Source: CAVVEQ01 sp963804865
Lineage (GTDB): Bacteria; Chloroflexota; Anaerolineae; Anaerolineales; Anaerolineaceae
Reading direction: 5' to 3'
DNA length: 64,000 nucleotides
Assembly (NCBI GenBank): GCA_963804865.1
Contig: CAWDSH010000001.1
Location: 1,302,001 to 1,366,000, forward strand
Shown here: piece by piece, positions 55,681-64,000 of the stretch
How positions within the stretch are numbered: position 1 is the first letter of the stretch
Layout of the letters: each line of letters begins with the position of its first letter
Notes under the pieces: model-generated
Seen by the model: the letters and a program-made list of their open reading frames with translations, nothing else
What the model was told of the DNA's origin: nothing
Database searches by the model: none
Translations under genes and position numbers: made by a program

Positions 55681-57051
55681 ATGACAAAAGAAATCTTTGA
55701 CCTGGTGATCAAGAATGGCACGCTGGTGAGCGCAGCGGATACTTTCCGCGCTGACCTCGCGATAAGCGGTGAAACAATCGCTTCCGTGGGTATTGACCTG
55801 CACGGCAGGGAGGAGATCAATGCTGCCGGGAAGCTTGTCATTCCAGGCGGGGTGGACCCCCACGTTCATCTTGAAATGCCGGTCGGGCAGACTCGTTCCA
55901 GTGATGATTGGGAAACCGGAACCATCGCCGCTGCCATTGGCGGCACCACCACGGTAATAGATTTTGTGGAACCTTCCAGGAACGAACCACTGCTTGACGC
56001 CCTGGCGGCAAGGAAAAAGCAGGCTGACGGCAAATCCTGTATCGATTACGCGCTGCACATGACCCTGACCAACGATCTTCCGGAAACATTGCTACAAATA
56101 CCAGATGTGATCCAGGCAGGTTGTTCTTCATTCAAAACTTATCTGACCTACGAAGGTCTCAAATTAAGTGATGACGCTTTTCTCAATGTTCTTTTCGCTG
56201 TAAAGGATCATCATGGGCTGATCTTGGTGCACGCGGAGAACGATGCCATCATCAACAGCCTGAAATCCGCTTTCCTTGACCAAGGGAAGCTTGCCCCGCG
56301 TTTCCATCCGTTGTCCCACCCGGCTGTAAGTGAATCAGAAGCCATCACGCGTGCCCTGGCACTCGCGAGAACTGCTGAAGCTCTGCTTTATATCGTCCAT
56401 ATTTCCACCGCCGGTGGTGTGAATGCCCTGGAACAGGCCAGGGACGATGGGCAGCTCGTTTTTGGTGAGACCTGTCCGCAGTACCTGCTCCTTACGGATC
56501 GTGAATTCGAACGACCGGGTTTCGAAAGCTCCAAATTCGTTTGCTCTCCCCCGTTACGAACCGACCCAGACCGCGAGCGTTTGTGGCATGCCCTGTCACA
56601 TGGCAGCCTGGACACCATTGGCACCGACCACTGTCCATTCTTTTTTAAGGGTCAGAAAGAGCTGGGCAGGGAGGATTTCACCCGCATTCCCGGTGGACTG
56701 CCGGGCATTGAAAGCCGGCTCGCTCTTCTTTATTCGTTCGGCGTCGGCACGGGCAGGATCAGCCTGAATCGCTGGGTGGCACTCTGTGCCACAAACGCGG
56801 CGAGGATCTTCAACCTCTACCCACGAAAAGGCAGCCTGGCGCCTGGCAGCGACGCTGACCTGGTCATTTTCGATCCCAATCGCAAGGTCACGATGACCAA
56901 ATCAATGCTGCACGAGAACGTGGACTATACCCCGTATGAAGGCATGCAATTGACCGGCTATCCCGAGATGACCATTGCGGCAGGAAAGATCCTGGCACAA
57001 AACGGGAATTTCATTGGTGAGAAAGGACGCGGGCGGTTCATTCGCCGCTAA
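55681..57051 (+). CDS. Dihydropyrimidinase / D-hydantoinase-like amidohydrolase
   Basis: 456 residues. Binuclear zinc site of cyclic amidases: DPHVHLE (His ~59/61), carboxylated Lys in SSFKTYLTY (~150), His in VHAEND (~183), HISTAGGVNAL (~240) and Asp in GTDHCPF (~315). Opens cyclic ureide rings such as dihydropyrimidines, hydantoins or allantoin-like compounds. E. coli's HyuA is likewise grouped with ygeW and ssnA, both of which have homologues here. Intact frame; 14 bases after the AOR gene. Confidence 0.9.
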   Translation: MTKEIFDLVIKNGTLVSAADTFRADLAISGETIASVGIDLHGREEINAAGKLVIPGGVDPHVHLEMPVGQTRSSDDWETGTIAAAIGGTTTVIDFVEPSRNEPLLDALAARKKQADGKSCIDYALHMTLTNDLPETLLQIPDVIQAGCSSFKTYLTYEGLKLSDDAFLNVLFAVKDHHGLILVHAENDAIINSLKSAFLDQGKLAPRFHPLSHPAVSESEAITRALALARTAEALLYIVHISTAGGVNALEQARDDGQLVFGETCPQYLLLTDREFERPGFESSKFVCSPPLRTDPDRERLWHALSHGSLDTIGTDHCPFFFKGQKELGREDFTRIPGGLPGIESRLALLYSFGVGTGRISLNRWVALCATNAARIFNLYPRKGSLAPGSDADLVIFDPNRKVTMTKSMLHENVDYTPYEGMQLTGYPEMTIAAGKILAQNGNFIGEKGRGRFIRR

Positions 57052-57060
57052 GATCGCGAT

Positions 57061-57587
57061 GCTGCTCAATATCGATCCCACCCTGTGCACCGGCTGTCGT
57101 ATCTGCGAGGTCTACTGCTCGCTCAGCCACGAGCAGGAGGTCAATCCTGCCCTATCGCGCATTCATATTCATGGTGACCAGATTCTGGAAGATATTGGTA
57201 CCGGTCACCTGTATCCCCTGCGATGAAAAACGCTGCATCGCTGCCTGCCCTGAAGCGGGTGCCATATTCATCAATGACAAGGGAGCAGTAGTCATCGAAG
57301 AATCCTTATGCACAGGCTGCAGCAAGTGCGTCCGCGCCTGCCTGATCGGTGCCATTTCCCTCCATCGCCTCCCGGGGAGGGGCAAGAAGGGATTGGCGGT
57401 GGCGTTGAAATGCGATCAATGCGGTGGAGATCCCTGGTGCGTGCGGGTCTGCGAGCCGCATGCGATTTCCAAAGTCGACGCCCTTTCCGGCGGCCAGGAG
57501 ATCCACGACCGGATATTGACAGCGCTAAAGCAGCTTCCCGTGATGGATAAAAAACCTTCCACAGCAGAAATCAAGGGGCAACCATGA
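57061..57587 (+). CDS. Poly-[4Fe-4S] ferredoxin, AOR electron-transfer subunit (frameshifted)
   Basis: Four cysteine clusters: CTGCRICEVYC, CIPCDEKRCIAAC, CTGCSKCVRAC and CDQCGGDPWCVRVC, the HycB/DmsB-like arrangement found beside AOR genes. ATG 57061 is the natural start; the frame breaks near 57172 and one more T in 'ATATTCATGG' gives SRIHIFMVTRFWKILVPVTC. About 176 residues. It overlaps the next AOR gene (ATGA), so it is probably its partner. Confidence 0.85.
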
Positions 57588-59576
57588 CAGGTTTCCCGTA
57601 TTCTGGATACGCTGGCTGCTATCTTCGGATGGATCTAACCACAGGAAAGATCGAGAAGCATGAGCTGCCCGTGGAATGGGCAGAGATGTACCTGGGCGGG
57701 AATGGCATGGGCACCAAGATCCTCTGGGATGAAGTCCCAGCCGGCACCAATCCGCTCGATCCGGGGAACAAGCTCATCGTGGCAACCGGTCCGCTTTGCG
57801 GGAGCCCGATGCCAAATTCCGGGCGCCTGGAATTCGTAGCCAAGTCCCCCCTCACCGGAATTTACGGGGATGCGAATGCCGGCGGTCACTTTGGACCTGA
57901 ATTGAAGTACGCGGGTTATGACTTGATCATCTTCGAAGGCCGTGCGGATCAGCCAGTTTACCTGCTCATCCAAAACGAAAAGGTCGAAATTCACCCGGCG
58001 GATGAGCTCTGGGGACTCGGCACCTTCGAGACCGAGCGGATTCTCCAGGAAAAATATCACGATGCGGAGATGAAAGTTGCCTGCATCGGCCCGGCCGGAG
58101 AGAATTTGGTGCGTTTTGCCTGCATCCAGGTCACCCACCGGCGCAGCGCTGCGCGTTCCGGCATCGGCGCGGTGATGGGTTCAAAAAATCTCAAAGCCAT
58201 TGCAGTGCGCGGTACGCGGGGGCTGAAAATGGCTGATCCGGGGCAGATTTCTGCCATTGCGCTTAAACTCCACGATCAAATCCGCCAAGAACCAATTCTT
58301 TCCAGGAATACATCGCTTTGGAACTCCGGGACTCGTGGCGTTGGTTCAGCCCATGGGACGCTTCCCGACACGGAATTTTCGTGAAGGCAGCTTCGAAGGA
58401 TTCGACAGGATTTCAGGTGAAGCGCTGCGCGAGGAGCATTTCAACCGGGATATCGCCTGCTTCAATTGCCCCCTAGGTTGCGATAAGGTTTATTCTGTAA
58501 TTAATGGCGAATATTCAGGAACCGAATCCACCAGTGTGGAATATGAAACCATGAATTCCCTGGGAGCGCGTGTTTGCAACCGCAATCTCCCGGCATTGAT
58601 TAAAGCCAATGAAATCTGTGATGATTTAGGATTGGATACCATTTCGGGCGGAAGCGCCGTTGCTTTTGCCATGGAACTCCATGAAAAAGGGATCCTGACG
58701 GAAAACGAATGTGAAGGATTGGAGCTAAAGTGGGGTAATTACCATACCTTGATTTCCATGCTGGAAATAATCGCATTCCGCAGAGGCTGGTTGGGTGACT
58801 TGCTGGCAGAAGGCACGGCGCGAGCGGCTGCCTGGCTTGGACGCGGCGCTGATCGCTTTGCCATGCACGTAAAGGGGCAGGACATTCCCGCCCAGGATGG
58901 TCGTGCCCAGCAGTCCATGGGTCTTGCGCACGCAACCTCATCGCGGGGTGCCGATCACCTCAAAGCCTTTCCCACCATCGATGAAACCGGCGCGCCATCA
59001 GAAGCCGTGCACCGCTATGGTGAAAAATACCTGCCCGAGTTGATCGATCCGCTGGCGACCAAATACAAAGCCATGCTGGTGAAAGACGGCGAGGATTTCG
59101 GGGCGGTGGTCGATTCCTGCGGCAACTGTAAATCCGGCGGAACCTTCGTGATGGCAGAGATCTACTGGAAGGAACAGGCGTCCGCCATCAGGGCTGCCAC
59201 GGGTATGGAGATGAGTGAGGAGAAACTGAAAGCTGCCGGTGAGCGAATCTATAATCTGCAGCGCGCGTACAACGCCCTGCACGGCATCACCCGCGTGGAT
59301 GATGCTCTGCCCTGGCGATTTACGAAGATCCCGTCGCCTTCAGGGCATGCCACCGGGAGTGTTTGCCATCTTGCGGAGATGCTGAGTGAGTATTATCCCC
59401 TGCGCGGCTGGGATGATGTTACCGGTCTGCCGACTCCAGCAACCCTGGAACGGTTGGGTATTGAAGAAGCAGCCCAACGGATCCAAGCGGCAGTTGATAC
59501 CGGGGCCGCTAGCGCGTGTTACTCCCAGTTGGGATGGGCACCTCCCTATGATGGTCCCGTGATGGATGCGGAATGA
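57584..59576 (+). CDS. Aldehyde ferredoxin oxidoreductase family protein 2 (frameshifted)
   Basis: About 664 residues after repair. AOR_N: SGYAGCYLRMDLTTGKIEKHELP, SGRLEFVAKSPLTGIYGDANAGG, SGIGAVMGSKNLKAIAV. The frame breaks near 58320; removing one T of 'CGCTTTGG' gives SLGTPGLVALVQPMGRFPTRNF, the canonical AOR segment. The cluster ligands are CFNCPLGCDK (~292) with a later Cys in DSCGNCKSGG. Strongly diverged from AOR 1, so it is not a recent duplicate. Its stop overlaps the MoaD-like gene. Confidence 0.88.
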
Positions 59577-59854
59577 TCACCCTAAAAATTCGATTCTTCA
59601 ATATCCTGGCAGCCTATACAGGGAAAAAAGCTCTCGAGATTGCAGTTCCAACCGGGACAAATCTATCAGATTCCGTTGTCCTGCTCGCGAGTCAGTTCAA
59701 TCCGGCATTCCAGGACATCGTGCTGAGCGAAGGGGCACCCAGCCAACATCTCAGGATATTCATTAATGGGGAACCGGTTGGAGAGAAAGATATGAAAACC
59801 GTCCTGGCGGACGGCGACGAGATCATGCTCTTTCCGGCTGTCGCCGGCGGTTGA
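59573..59854 (+). CDS. MoaD/ThiS-family sulfur carrier protein
   Basis: 93 residues with a ubiquitin-like fold and the required carboxyl Gly-Gly (LFPAVAGG). A MoaD paralogue adjacent to an AOR gene is a usual sign that tungstopterin for that enzyme is assembled with a dedicated sulfur carrier. It overlaps the AOR gene (ATGA). No other cofactor-synthesis genes are in the window. Confidence 0.88.
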   Translation: MITLKIRFFNILAAYTGKKALEIAVPTGTNLSDSVVLLASQFNPAFQDIVLSEGAPSQHLRIFINGEPVGEKDMKTVLADGDEIMLFPAVAGG

Positions 59855-59874
59855 TGAACAGGGAGAGAAGAAAC

Positions 59875-61141
59875 ATGACCAATGGAATGCTCATCCTGCC
59901 TGAATGGTTGATCGTCGATTCTAAACAGACACCCTTGAGGAATCATGGGGTGCGTGTACAGGAAGACAAGATCGTGGATGTTGCCGCCAACGATGAATTG
60001 ATCCATCAATATTCTGAAGATTGTGCTGTTCATGCCCAAGGCCAGGTGCTCTCCCCGGGATTTGTCAACACCCATACCCACCTGTATGGTGTCCTTGCGC
60101 ATGGTATCCCTTTACAGGACGCACCGGAAGGATTCTGGCCATTTCTGCGGGATTTCTGGTGGCCAAAGGTCGAAGACCGCCTGGATAAAGATATGATCCG
60201 AGCCGCGGTCGATTGGCAGTGCGCGAGCATGATCCAGAGTGGGATCACCAGTTTTTATGATTGCCTTGAAGCACCCCATTCACTGCCTGGCTGCCTGGAG
60301 ACAGAAGCTCAGATTGTTGAGAAATTCGGGCTGCGCGCCATCCTGTCCTTTGAAGCCACCCAAAGGGTGGATGCTGAAAATGGCGAGCTGGGTCTCCAGG
60401 AAAACTACCGATTTACATCAGACCGAAAAAGAATGAATGGATTGATCCAGGGATTGATGTGTTTTCATACCACGTTCACCTGTGACCGGGAATTCATCCT
60501 GCGCGCTTTCGCCCTCGCGAACGAGCTGGGCTGCCTGACCCATATGCACTGCTCGGAAGGCACTTTCGAACCTGAGCAATTGCTGAAAAAATTCGGTGTA
60601 CGTCCCATCGCATACTACGATCAATTGGGTGTGGCTGGACCGGGCATGCTGGCTTCGCAGTGCGTTCAGCTGGATGAGAACGAGATCGAACTCATTGCCG
60701 GGAAAGGCGTCCGGGTTTCCCATATGCCATTATCCAACTGCGAGGTGGGCGGAGGGATCGCGCCTATCCCGCAACTGGCTGCCCGGGGTGCTGTCATCGG
60801 GCTGGGCAGCGACAGCTATATCGATAATTTTTTCGAAGTCATGCGCGGCGCATTCCTGATCCATAAAGCCAAACAACAGGATCCGCGGGTGATGCCTGCC
60901 AACCTCGTCTGGCGGATGGCTACGGAAGATGGCGCGCGGGCTTTGAATCTTAGAAAAAGTGGGCAGAATTGAGAAAGGCTGGCAGGCGGATCTCCAACTG
61001 ATCACCGCTGATTTCCCCACCCCTGCTGCGGAGTGGAATCTTTTCGACCAGCTGATCCTTTATCGCAACCCTGAGCATGTGAAAATGGTCATGACCGCAG
61101 GCAAGGTGATCTTGAAAGATGGTCAAATCACTCGACTATGA
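59875..61141 (+). CDS. SsnA-like amidohydrolase 2 (frameshifted near the end)
   Basis: Start ATG 59875, preceded by AGGGAGAG (ATG 59851 overlaps moaD's stop but lacks a ribosome site). HxH at ~67/69 (VNTHTHLYGVLAHG), HMHCSEGTFE (~223), SHMPLSN (~287) and GLGSDSYIDN (~313) give the metal site of the SsnA/chlorohydrolase group. The frame breaks near 60965; dropping one A of the AAAAA run (60955-60959) joins ALNLRK to VGRIEKGWQADLQLI, ending at TGA 61141. About 421 residues. Probably a deaminase or ring-opening hydrolase in the same pathway as the hydantoinase. Confidence 0.85.
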
Positions 61142-61241
61142 CCGGGAGAACTCCCGGCAGGAATTGCACCGGCAGGCTGCCCGGTTATGGAAGTTTGAAA
61201 GGTCGATTTAATAAATGGCCTATCCTTCTAACCAGGGAGAA

Positions 61242-62264
61242 ATGATGCATAAACGGTTCGCACTATACCTTCAGGATAAACATGACATGCAGTACGAATT
61301 GGAGATCGCCCGTTACGCCGAAGAGCGCGGTTTCAGCGAGATTTGGCAGGCGGATACCCGTCTGGCGCGGGACTGCATCGTGATGATGAGCGCTTTGCTT
61401 TCCAATACGAAACGATTGCGGATCGGATCCGGTGTGCTGCCCATCTGGACCCGTAATCCCGCGGTCATTGCAGCCACCTGGAGCACGATGTGGGAACTGG
61501 GCGGTAAATCTGAAGGTCGCGGCCGGGTGATGCTTGGCCTGGGTGCCTGGTGGGAACCGATCGCCAGCCGGGTGGGAGTAAAGCGGGAAAAACCACTCCA
61601 GGCCATGCGGGAGCACGTGGAAGCCATCCGCCAGCTTTTCAGTATGCAGGAAGTCAGTTACGAGGGTAAGTTTATTCACCTGGACCGCATCAAGCTGGAT
61701 GTGGCTTACGGCGATACCTCACCGCGTGATATTCCCATTTATATAGGCGCGACCGGGGATAAAATGCTCGAGCTGGCTGGGGAGATCGCGGATGGCGTAG
61801 TGCTTAATTACGTTGTGAGTGTTGAATATATCCGGCATGCCATCGCACTCGTTACGGAAGGCGCTCTTAAAGCCGGACGCGATCCAAAAGCAGTGGATTT
61901 ACCTGAACTGCTGGTTTGCTGCCTATCCGATGAGGACCCAAAAGCCGCCATGGCTGAAGGTAAAAAGCTGGTGGCATATTACCTGGCAACCGAGCCGCAT
62001 ATCATGAAAGCCAGCGGGGTGAGCGAGGAGCTTCTGGAAAAAGTGCAGTCCATTCTAAGCTGGCCCGCCACCGAAGCAGAATATATCCGCGCCAGCAAAG
62101 AGATCCCGGATGAGGTCGTGCGCAGCCTGATGGCGGTCGGCACATCCAGGGATTGCCGCGAGAAGGTGAAGGAATATATCGATGCGGGTGTGACCTGCCC
62201 CATCCTGTTTCCCATGATGCCGGATATCAAGCCGGTGGTTGATGCATTCGCAGATGGTGTTTAG
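61242..62264 (+). CDS. LLM-class flavin-dependent oxidoreductase (Mer-like)
   Basis: About 340 residues from ATG 61242 (AGGGAGA site; a longer frame starts at 61215). Luciferase-like TIM barrel: YAEERGFSEIWQADTRLARDCIVMMSALLSNTKRLRIGSGVLPIWTRNP, GRVMLGLGAWWEPIASRVGV and DIPIYIGATGDKMLELAGEIADGVVLNY, which match F420-dependent methylene-H4MPT reductase (Mer) and related F420 enzymes. With H4MPT genes in the opposite arm, a Mer-type role is attractive but not proved; other LLM enzymes use F420 or FMN on unrelated substrates. Last gene before a terminator. Confidence 0.82.
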   Translation: MMHKRFALYLQDKHDMQYELEIARYAEERGFSEIWQADTRLARDCIVMMSALLSNTKRLRIGSGVLPIWTRNPAVIAATWSTMWELGGKSEGRGRVMLGLGAWWEPIASRVGVKREKPLQAMREHVEAIRQLFSMQEVSYEGKFIHLDRIKLDVAYGDTSPRDIPIYIGATGDKMLELAGEIADGVVLNYVVSVEYIRHAIALVTEGALKAGRDPKAVDLPELLVCCLSDEDPKAAMAEGKKLVAYYLATEPHIMKASGVSEELLEKVQSILSWPATEAEYIRASKEIPDEVVRSLMAVGTSRDCREKVKEYIDAGVTCPILFPMMPDIKPVVDAFADGV

Positions 62265-62267
62265 GAT

Positions 62268-62299
62268 TGAATCAATATGAAACATTGATTCACTTTTTT
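62268..62299 (+). terminator. Rho-independent terminator closing the AOR operon
   Basis: TGAATCAAT (62268-62276) pairs with ATTGATTCA (62284-62292), 7-base loop, then C and six T. It lies 3 bases after the stop. Confidence 0.88.
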
Positions 62300-62370
62300 C
62301 GTATATTAATAGGCGAATGATTGGCAGATCATTTAGTAACAAAGGAAAAGAGGATATATAAAGTAATCCA

Positions 62371-63078
62371 TTGGAAACATTAGTATCTGGGGGAAGTGTC
62401 TTTCTGTTCGAACAGTATCCACAGAAAAAGAAAATCCGCGTTTTGATCGTCGACGACCATCCCATCGCACGTAAAGAACTCCGCACCTTGCTTGAGGACA
62501 GCGGTGGCATGCGGGTGGTTGCTGAGGCTCGGGACGGCAGGGAAGCCATTGATTTATTCAACGACCTTAAGCCTGATGTGGTATTGATGGATCTCGTTGT
62601 GCCGGAAGCGGATGGAATCGACGCCATTCGCAGGATCACATCCGAACATCCAATGTCAAAGATCCTGCTATTTTCGGATGCAATGACATATAAACAAGTT
62701 TTTCCTGCAATAAAGCAAGGTACATTGGGTTTTCTCGAGAAAAAAGGTGATCCCGGACAGGTGATCGAAGCAATTCAAAACACCTTTCATGCCAAATCAT
62801 CTTTGGAACCTATTCTGGCACACAGTGTTCTCGAAGATCTGAAAATTCCTCCCAAAACACATCCTGAAACGCAAAAACTCACGGAACGCGAAATGGAGGT
62901 CTTGAAACTTCTGGCTTGCGGGTATGATAATCCGGAGATCGCAAAGCAATTGTTTGTCGCAGAGGTGACCGTGAGGACTCATATCAGCCGCATCCTTGAT
63001 AAACTACACCTGGCGAACCGGGTGCAAGCCACGCTCTTTGCTCTCCGCGAGGGCATCAGCAGCCTCGAAATGGGATAA
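62371..63078 (+). CDS. NarL/LuxR-family response regulator
   Basis: 235 residues. Receiver domain with the acidic pair in VLIVDDHPIA (~28), phosphoacceptor Asp in VVLMDLVVPEADG (~72) and Lys in GFLEKKGD (~122). A LuxR-type helix-turn-helix follows: LTEREMEVLKLLACGYDNPEIAKQLFVAEVTVRTHISRIL (~168-208). The only in-frame start is TTG 62371, with AGAGGA 14-20 bases upstream; the first ~20 residues are unusual. No sensor kinase lies nearby, so it is an orphan in this window. Confidence 0.85.
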   Translation: METLVSGGSVFLFEQYPQKKKIRVLIVDDHPIARKELRTLLEDSGGMRVVAEARDGREAIDLFNDLKPDVVLMDLVVPEADGIDAIRRITSEHPMSKILLFSDAMTYKQVFPAIKQGTLGFLEKKGDPGQVIEAIQNTFHAKSSLEPILAHSVLEDLKIPPKTHPETQKLTEREMEVLKLLACGYDNPEIAKQLFVAEVTVRTHISRILDKLHLANRVQATLFALREGISSLEMG

Positions 63079-63209
63079 ATCCAATTGTCCATTTCTACGT
63101 ATATATCTAATGGATGAAAAAGGTGTTACTGTAATTATCAACACTGGAAACATCCGGGATTGTCATATAATCATGTCATATCATTTTGTAAATTAAGAGG
63201 AGAGATAAA

Positions 63210-63596
63210 ATGAGAATATTTATTCGCTGGTTGTTTACCGCCATTGCCCTGGTCGTAGCTGCCCTGATCGTTCCTGGAATTAATATTTCAGATAGTAACG
63301 GCTGGGTGGCAGTGGCCATCATGGCAGTCCTGCTTGGCCTGGTCAATGCTGTCATTCGTCCTGTTCTGACTCTGCTTTCCTGTGGTTTCATCGTGCTCAG
63401 TATGGGGCTTTTCATGATAGTGATCAATGCCGTCAGCTTGTTGCTGGCGTCCTGGATGTCGGTGAACTGGTTCGGAGCCGGTTTTTATGTGCAAGATTTC
63501 TGGTCCGCACTCCTGGGCGCCGTCGTGGTAAGCGTGGTTTCCTTCCTGCTTTCCATGTTCCTGCCTGATAAGAAAAAAGTTACAGCCCGAACGTGA
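63210..63596 (+). CDS. Phage-holin-family (superfamily IV/YvlD-like) membrane protein
   Basis: 128 residues with four hydrophobic helices and the family pattern IRWLFTAIALVVAALIVPGI and LLGLVNAVIRPVLTLL. Despite the name, chromosomal members are small membrane proteins of unknown function, often linked to envelope stress. A strong AAGAGGAGAG site precedes ATG 63210. Confidence 0.85.
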   Translation: MRIFIRWLFTAIALVVAALIVPGINISDSNGWVAVAIMAVLLGLVNAVIRPVLTLLSCGFIVLSMGLFMIVINAVSLLLASWMSVNWFGAGFYVQDFWSALLGAVVVSVVSFLLSMFLPDKKKVTART

Positions 63597-63618
63597 TTCT
63601 TCCCACACAGGATCCAAT

Positions 63619-64000
63619 ATGATCGTTCATAAACGATTTTTAAGCCGCATCACCACCAGTTTTTTACTGGTGGTGATGGCGTTCTTCAGCATCACGAGCG
63701 ATGTCCAGGCACAGAGCCTGGTGTATGGCGATTACATTCCAAGTGGAAGCGTCGTTGAATCGGATATCCTGCTCTCGGGGACCAATGTGGTCATCGATGG
63801 CACGGTCATTGGCGACGTGGTTGCTGTCGGGCAATATATCACCATTAATGGAACGATCGAAGGCAGCCTGATCGCTGCCGGGCAGAAGATCACCATCAAT
63901 GGGACGGTCGAGGGCACCGTCTATAGCGCTGCGGTAACTGTTGTCCTTGGTGAAAGCGCCACCCTCTACCGCAACCTGTATTTCGCCGGGATCAGCTCTG
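63619..64000 (+). CDS. Secreted bactofilin-like (polymer-forming) protein, 3' partial
   Basis: Open from ATG 63619 to the right edge (127 residues seen). Signal peptide of ~33 residues (SFLLVVMAFFSITSDVQAQ). It is followed by repeats of the right-handed beta-helix type in steps of ~17 residues: NVVIDGTVIGDVVAVGQ, YITINGTIEGSLIAAGQ, KITINGTVEGTVYSAA. This is the bactofilin/'polymer-forming cytoskeletal' pattern, here with an export signal. The end and any membrane segments lie outside the window. Confidence 0.8.
   Translation, partial: MIVHKRFLSRITTSFLLVVMAFFSITSDVQAQSLVYGDYIPSGSVVESDILLSGTNVVIDGTVIGDVVAVGQYITINGTIEGSLIAAGQKITINGTVEGTVYSAAVTVVLGESATLYRNLYFAGISS
63648..63678 (+). repeat. Perfect 13-bp inverted repeat inside the signal-peptide coding region
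   Basis: CATCACCACCAGT (63648-63660) and ACTGGTGGTGATG (63666-63678), five T between them. It begins 29 bases after the start codon of the bactofilin-like gene and would form a strong mRNA hairpin. Confidence 0.6.

Noticed and set aside
1..64000. CRISPR arrays, tRNA or rRNA genes, transposases
   Set aside because: Looked for regularly spaced repeats, cloverleaf-like segments and transposase motifs; none could be supported by eye.

Overview
The window looks like a slice of an anaerobic or facultative bacterial chromosome, most plausibly Chloroflexota (class Anaerolineae). That placement is inferred from the mix of gene families, the lipoprotein-type ABC binding proteins with Pro/Glu linkers, two tungsten-type aldehyde ferredoxin oxidoreductases and ECF transporters. 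No rRNA or phylogenetic marker is present to prove it. No tRNA, rRNA, CRISPR array or insertion sequence was seen.

Layout. 0-7 kb: an FtsX/MacB-type exporter (cut by the left edge), a heterodimeric ABC exporter pair, a metallo-beta-lactamase-fold hydrolase and a DUF4230 protein. 7.2-18.8 kb (+): an L-arabinose island made of a LacI-family regulator with its own promoter and operator repeats, a CUT2-type sugar importer (binding lipoprotein, double ATPase, two permeases, one with an extra external domain), a lipoprotein, then araB, araD and araA and a terminator. 18.9-23.5 kb: a decayed MFS transporter between direct repeats, a dCMP-deaminase-like gene, a DUF4405 membrane protein, a CcdA protein with its halves in reversed order, a cupin and a methyltransferase. 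23.7-53.0 kb (-): about 29 co-directional genes, nearly all touching or overlapping. Read in transcription order they are: an amidohydrolase/deaminase, an ECF transporter with a large FAD/Fe-S oxidoreductase, a sugar dehydrogenase-aldolase-kinase set with a SorC regulator, a second ECF transporter, an ADP-ribosylglycohydrolase, a sugar isomerase, a CUT1-type ABC importer with an embedded YgeW-like carbamoyltransferase, and finally a bacterial tetrahydromethanopterin/methanofuran C1 module (fhcB-A-D-C, mch and two ATP-grasp ligases). 53.2-62.3 kb (+), divergent from it: an XRE-cupin regulator, AOR, hydantoinase, poly-ferredoxin, second AOR, MoaD-like protein, amidohydrolase and a Mer-like flavin oxidoreductase. 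62.4-64 kb: a LuxR-type response regulator, a holin-like membrane protein and the start of a bactofilin-like secreted protein.

The two arms from 23.7 to 62.3 kb meet at one intergenic region with a good promoter facing left and two abutting perfect 16-bp palindromes. My working hypothesis is a catabolic regulon for an N-containing (ureide, purine or nucleoside-like) compound, in which amidohydrolases and a hydantoinase open the ring, the carbamoyltransferase conserves the carbamoyl group, AORs handle redox, and C1 units pass through the H4MPT/methanofuran branch. The substrate is unknown.

Caution: at least thirteen one-base frameshifts interrupt otherwise well conserved genes. Nearly all can be repaired by one base in a short homopolymer, which points to consensus errors rather than decay. 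They are absent from about 31.1 to 57.0 kb and dense in 23.7-31.1 kb and 57-61 kb.
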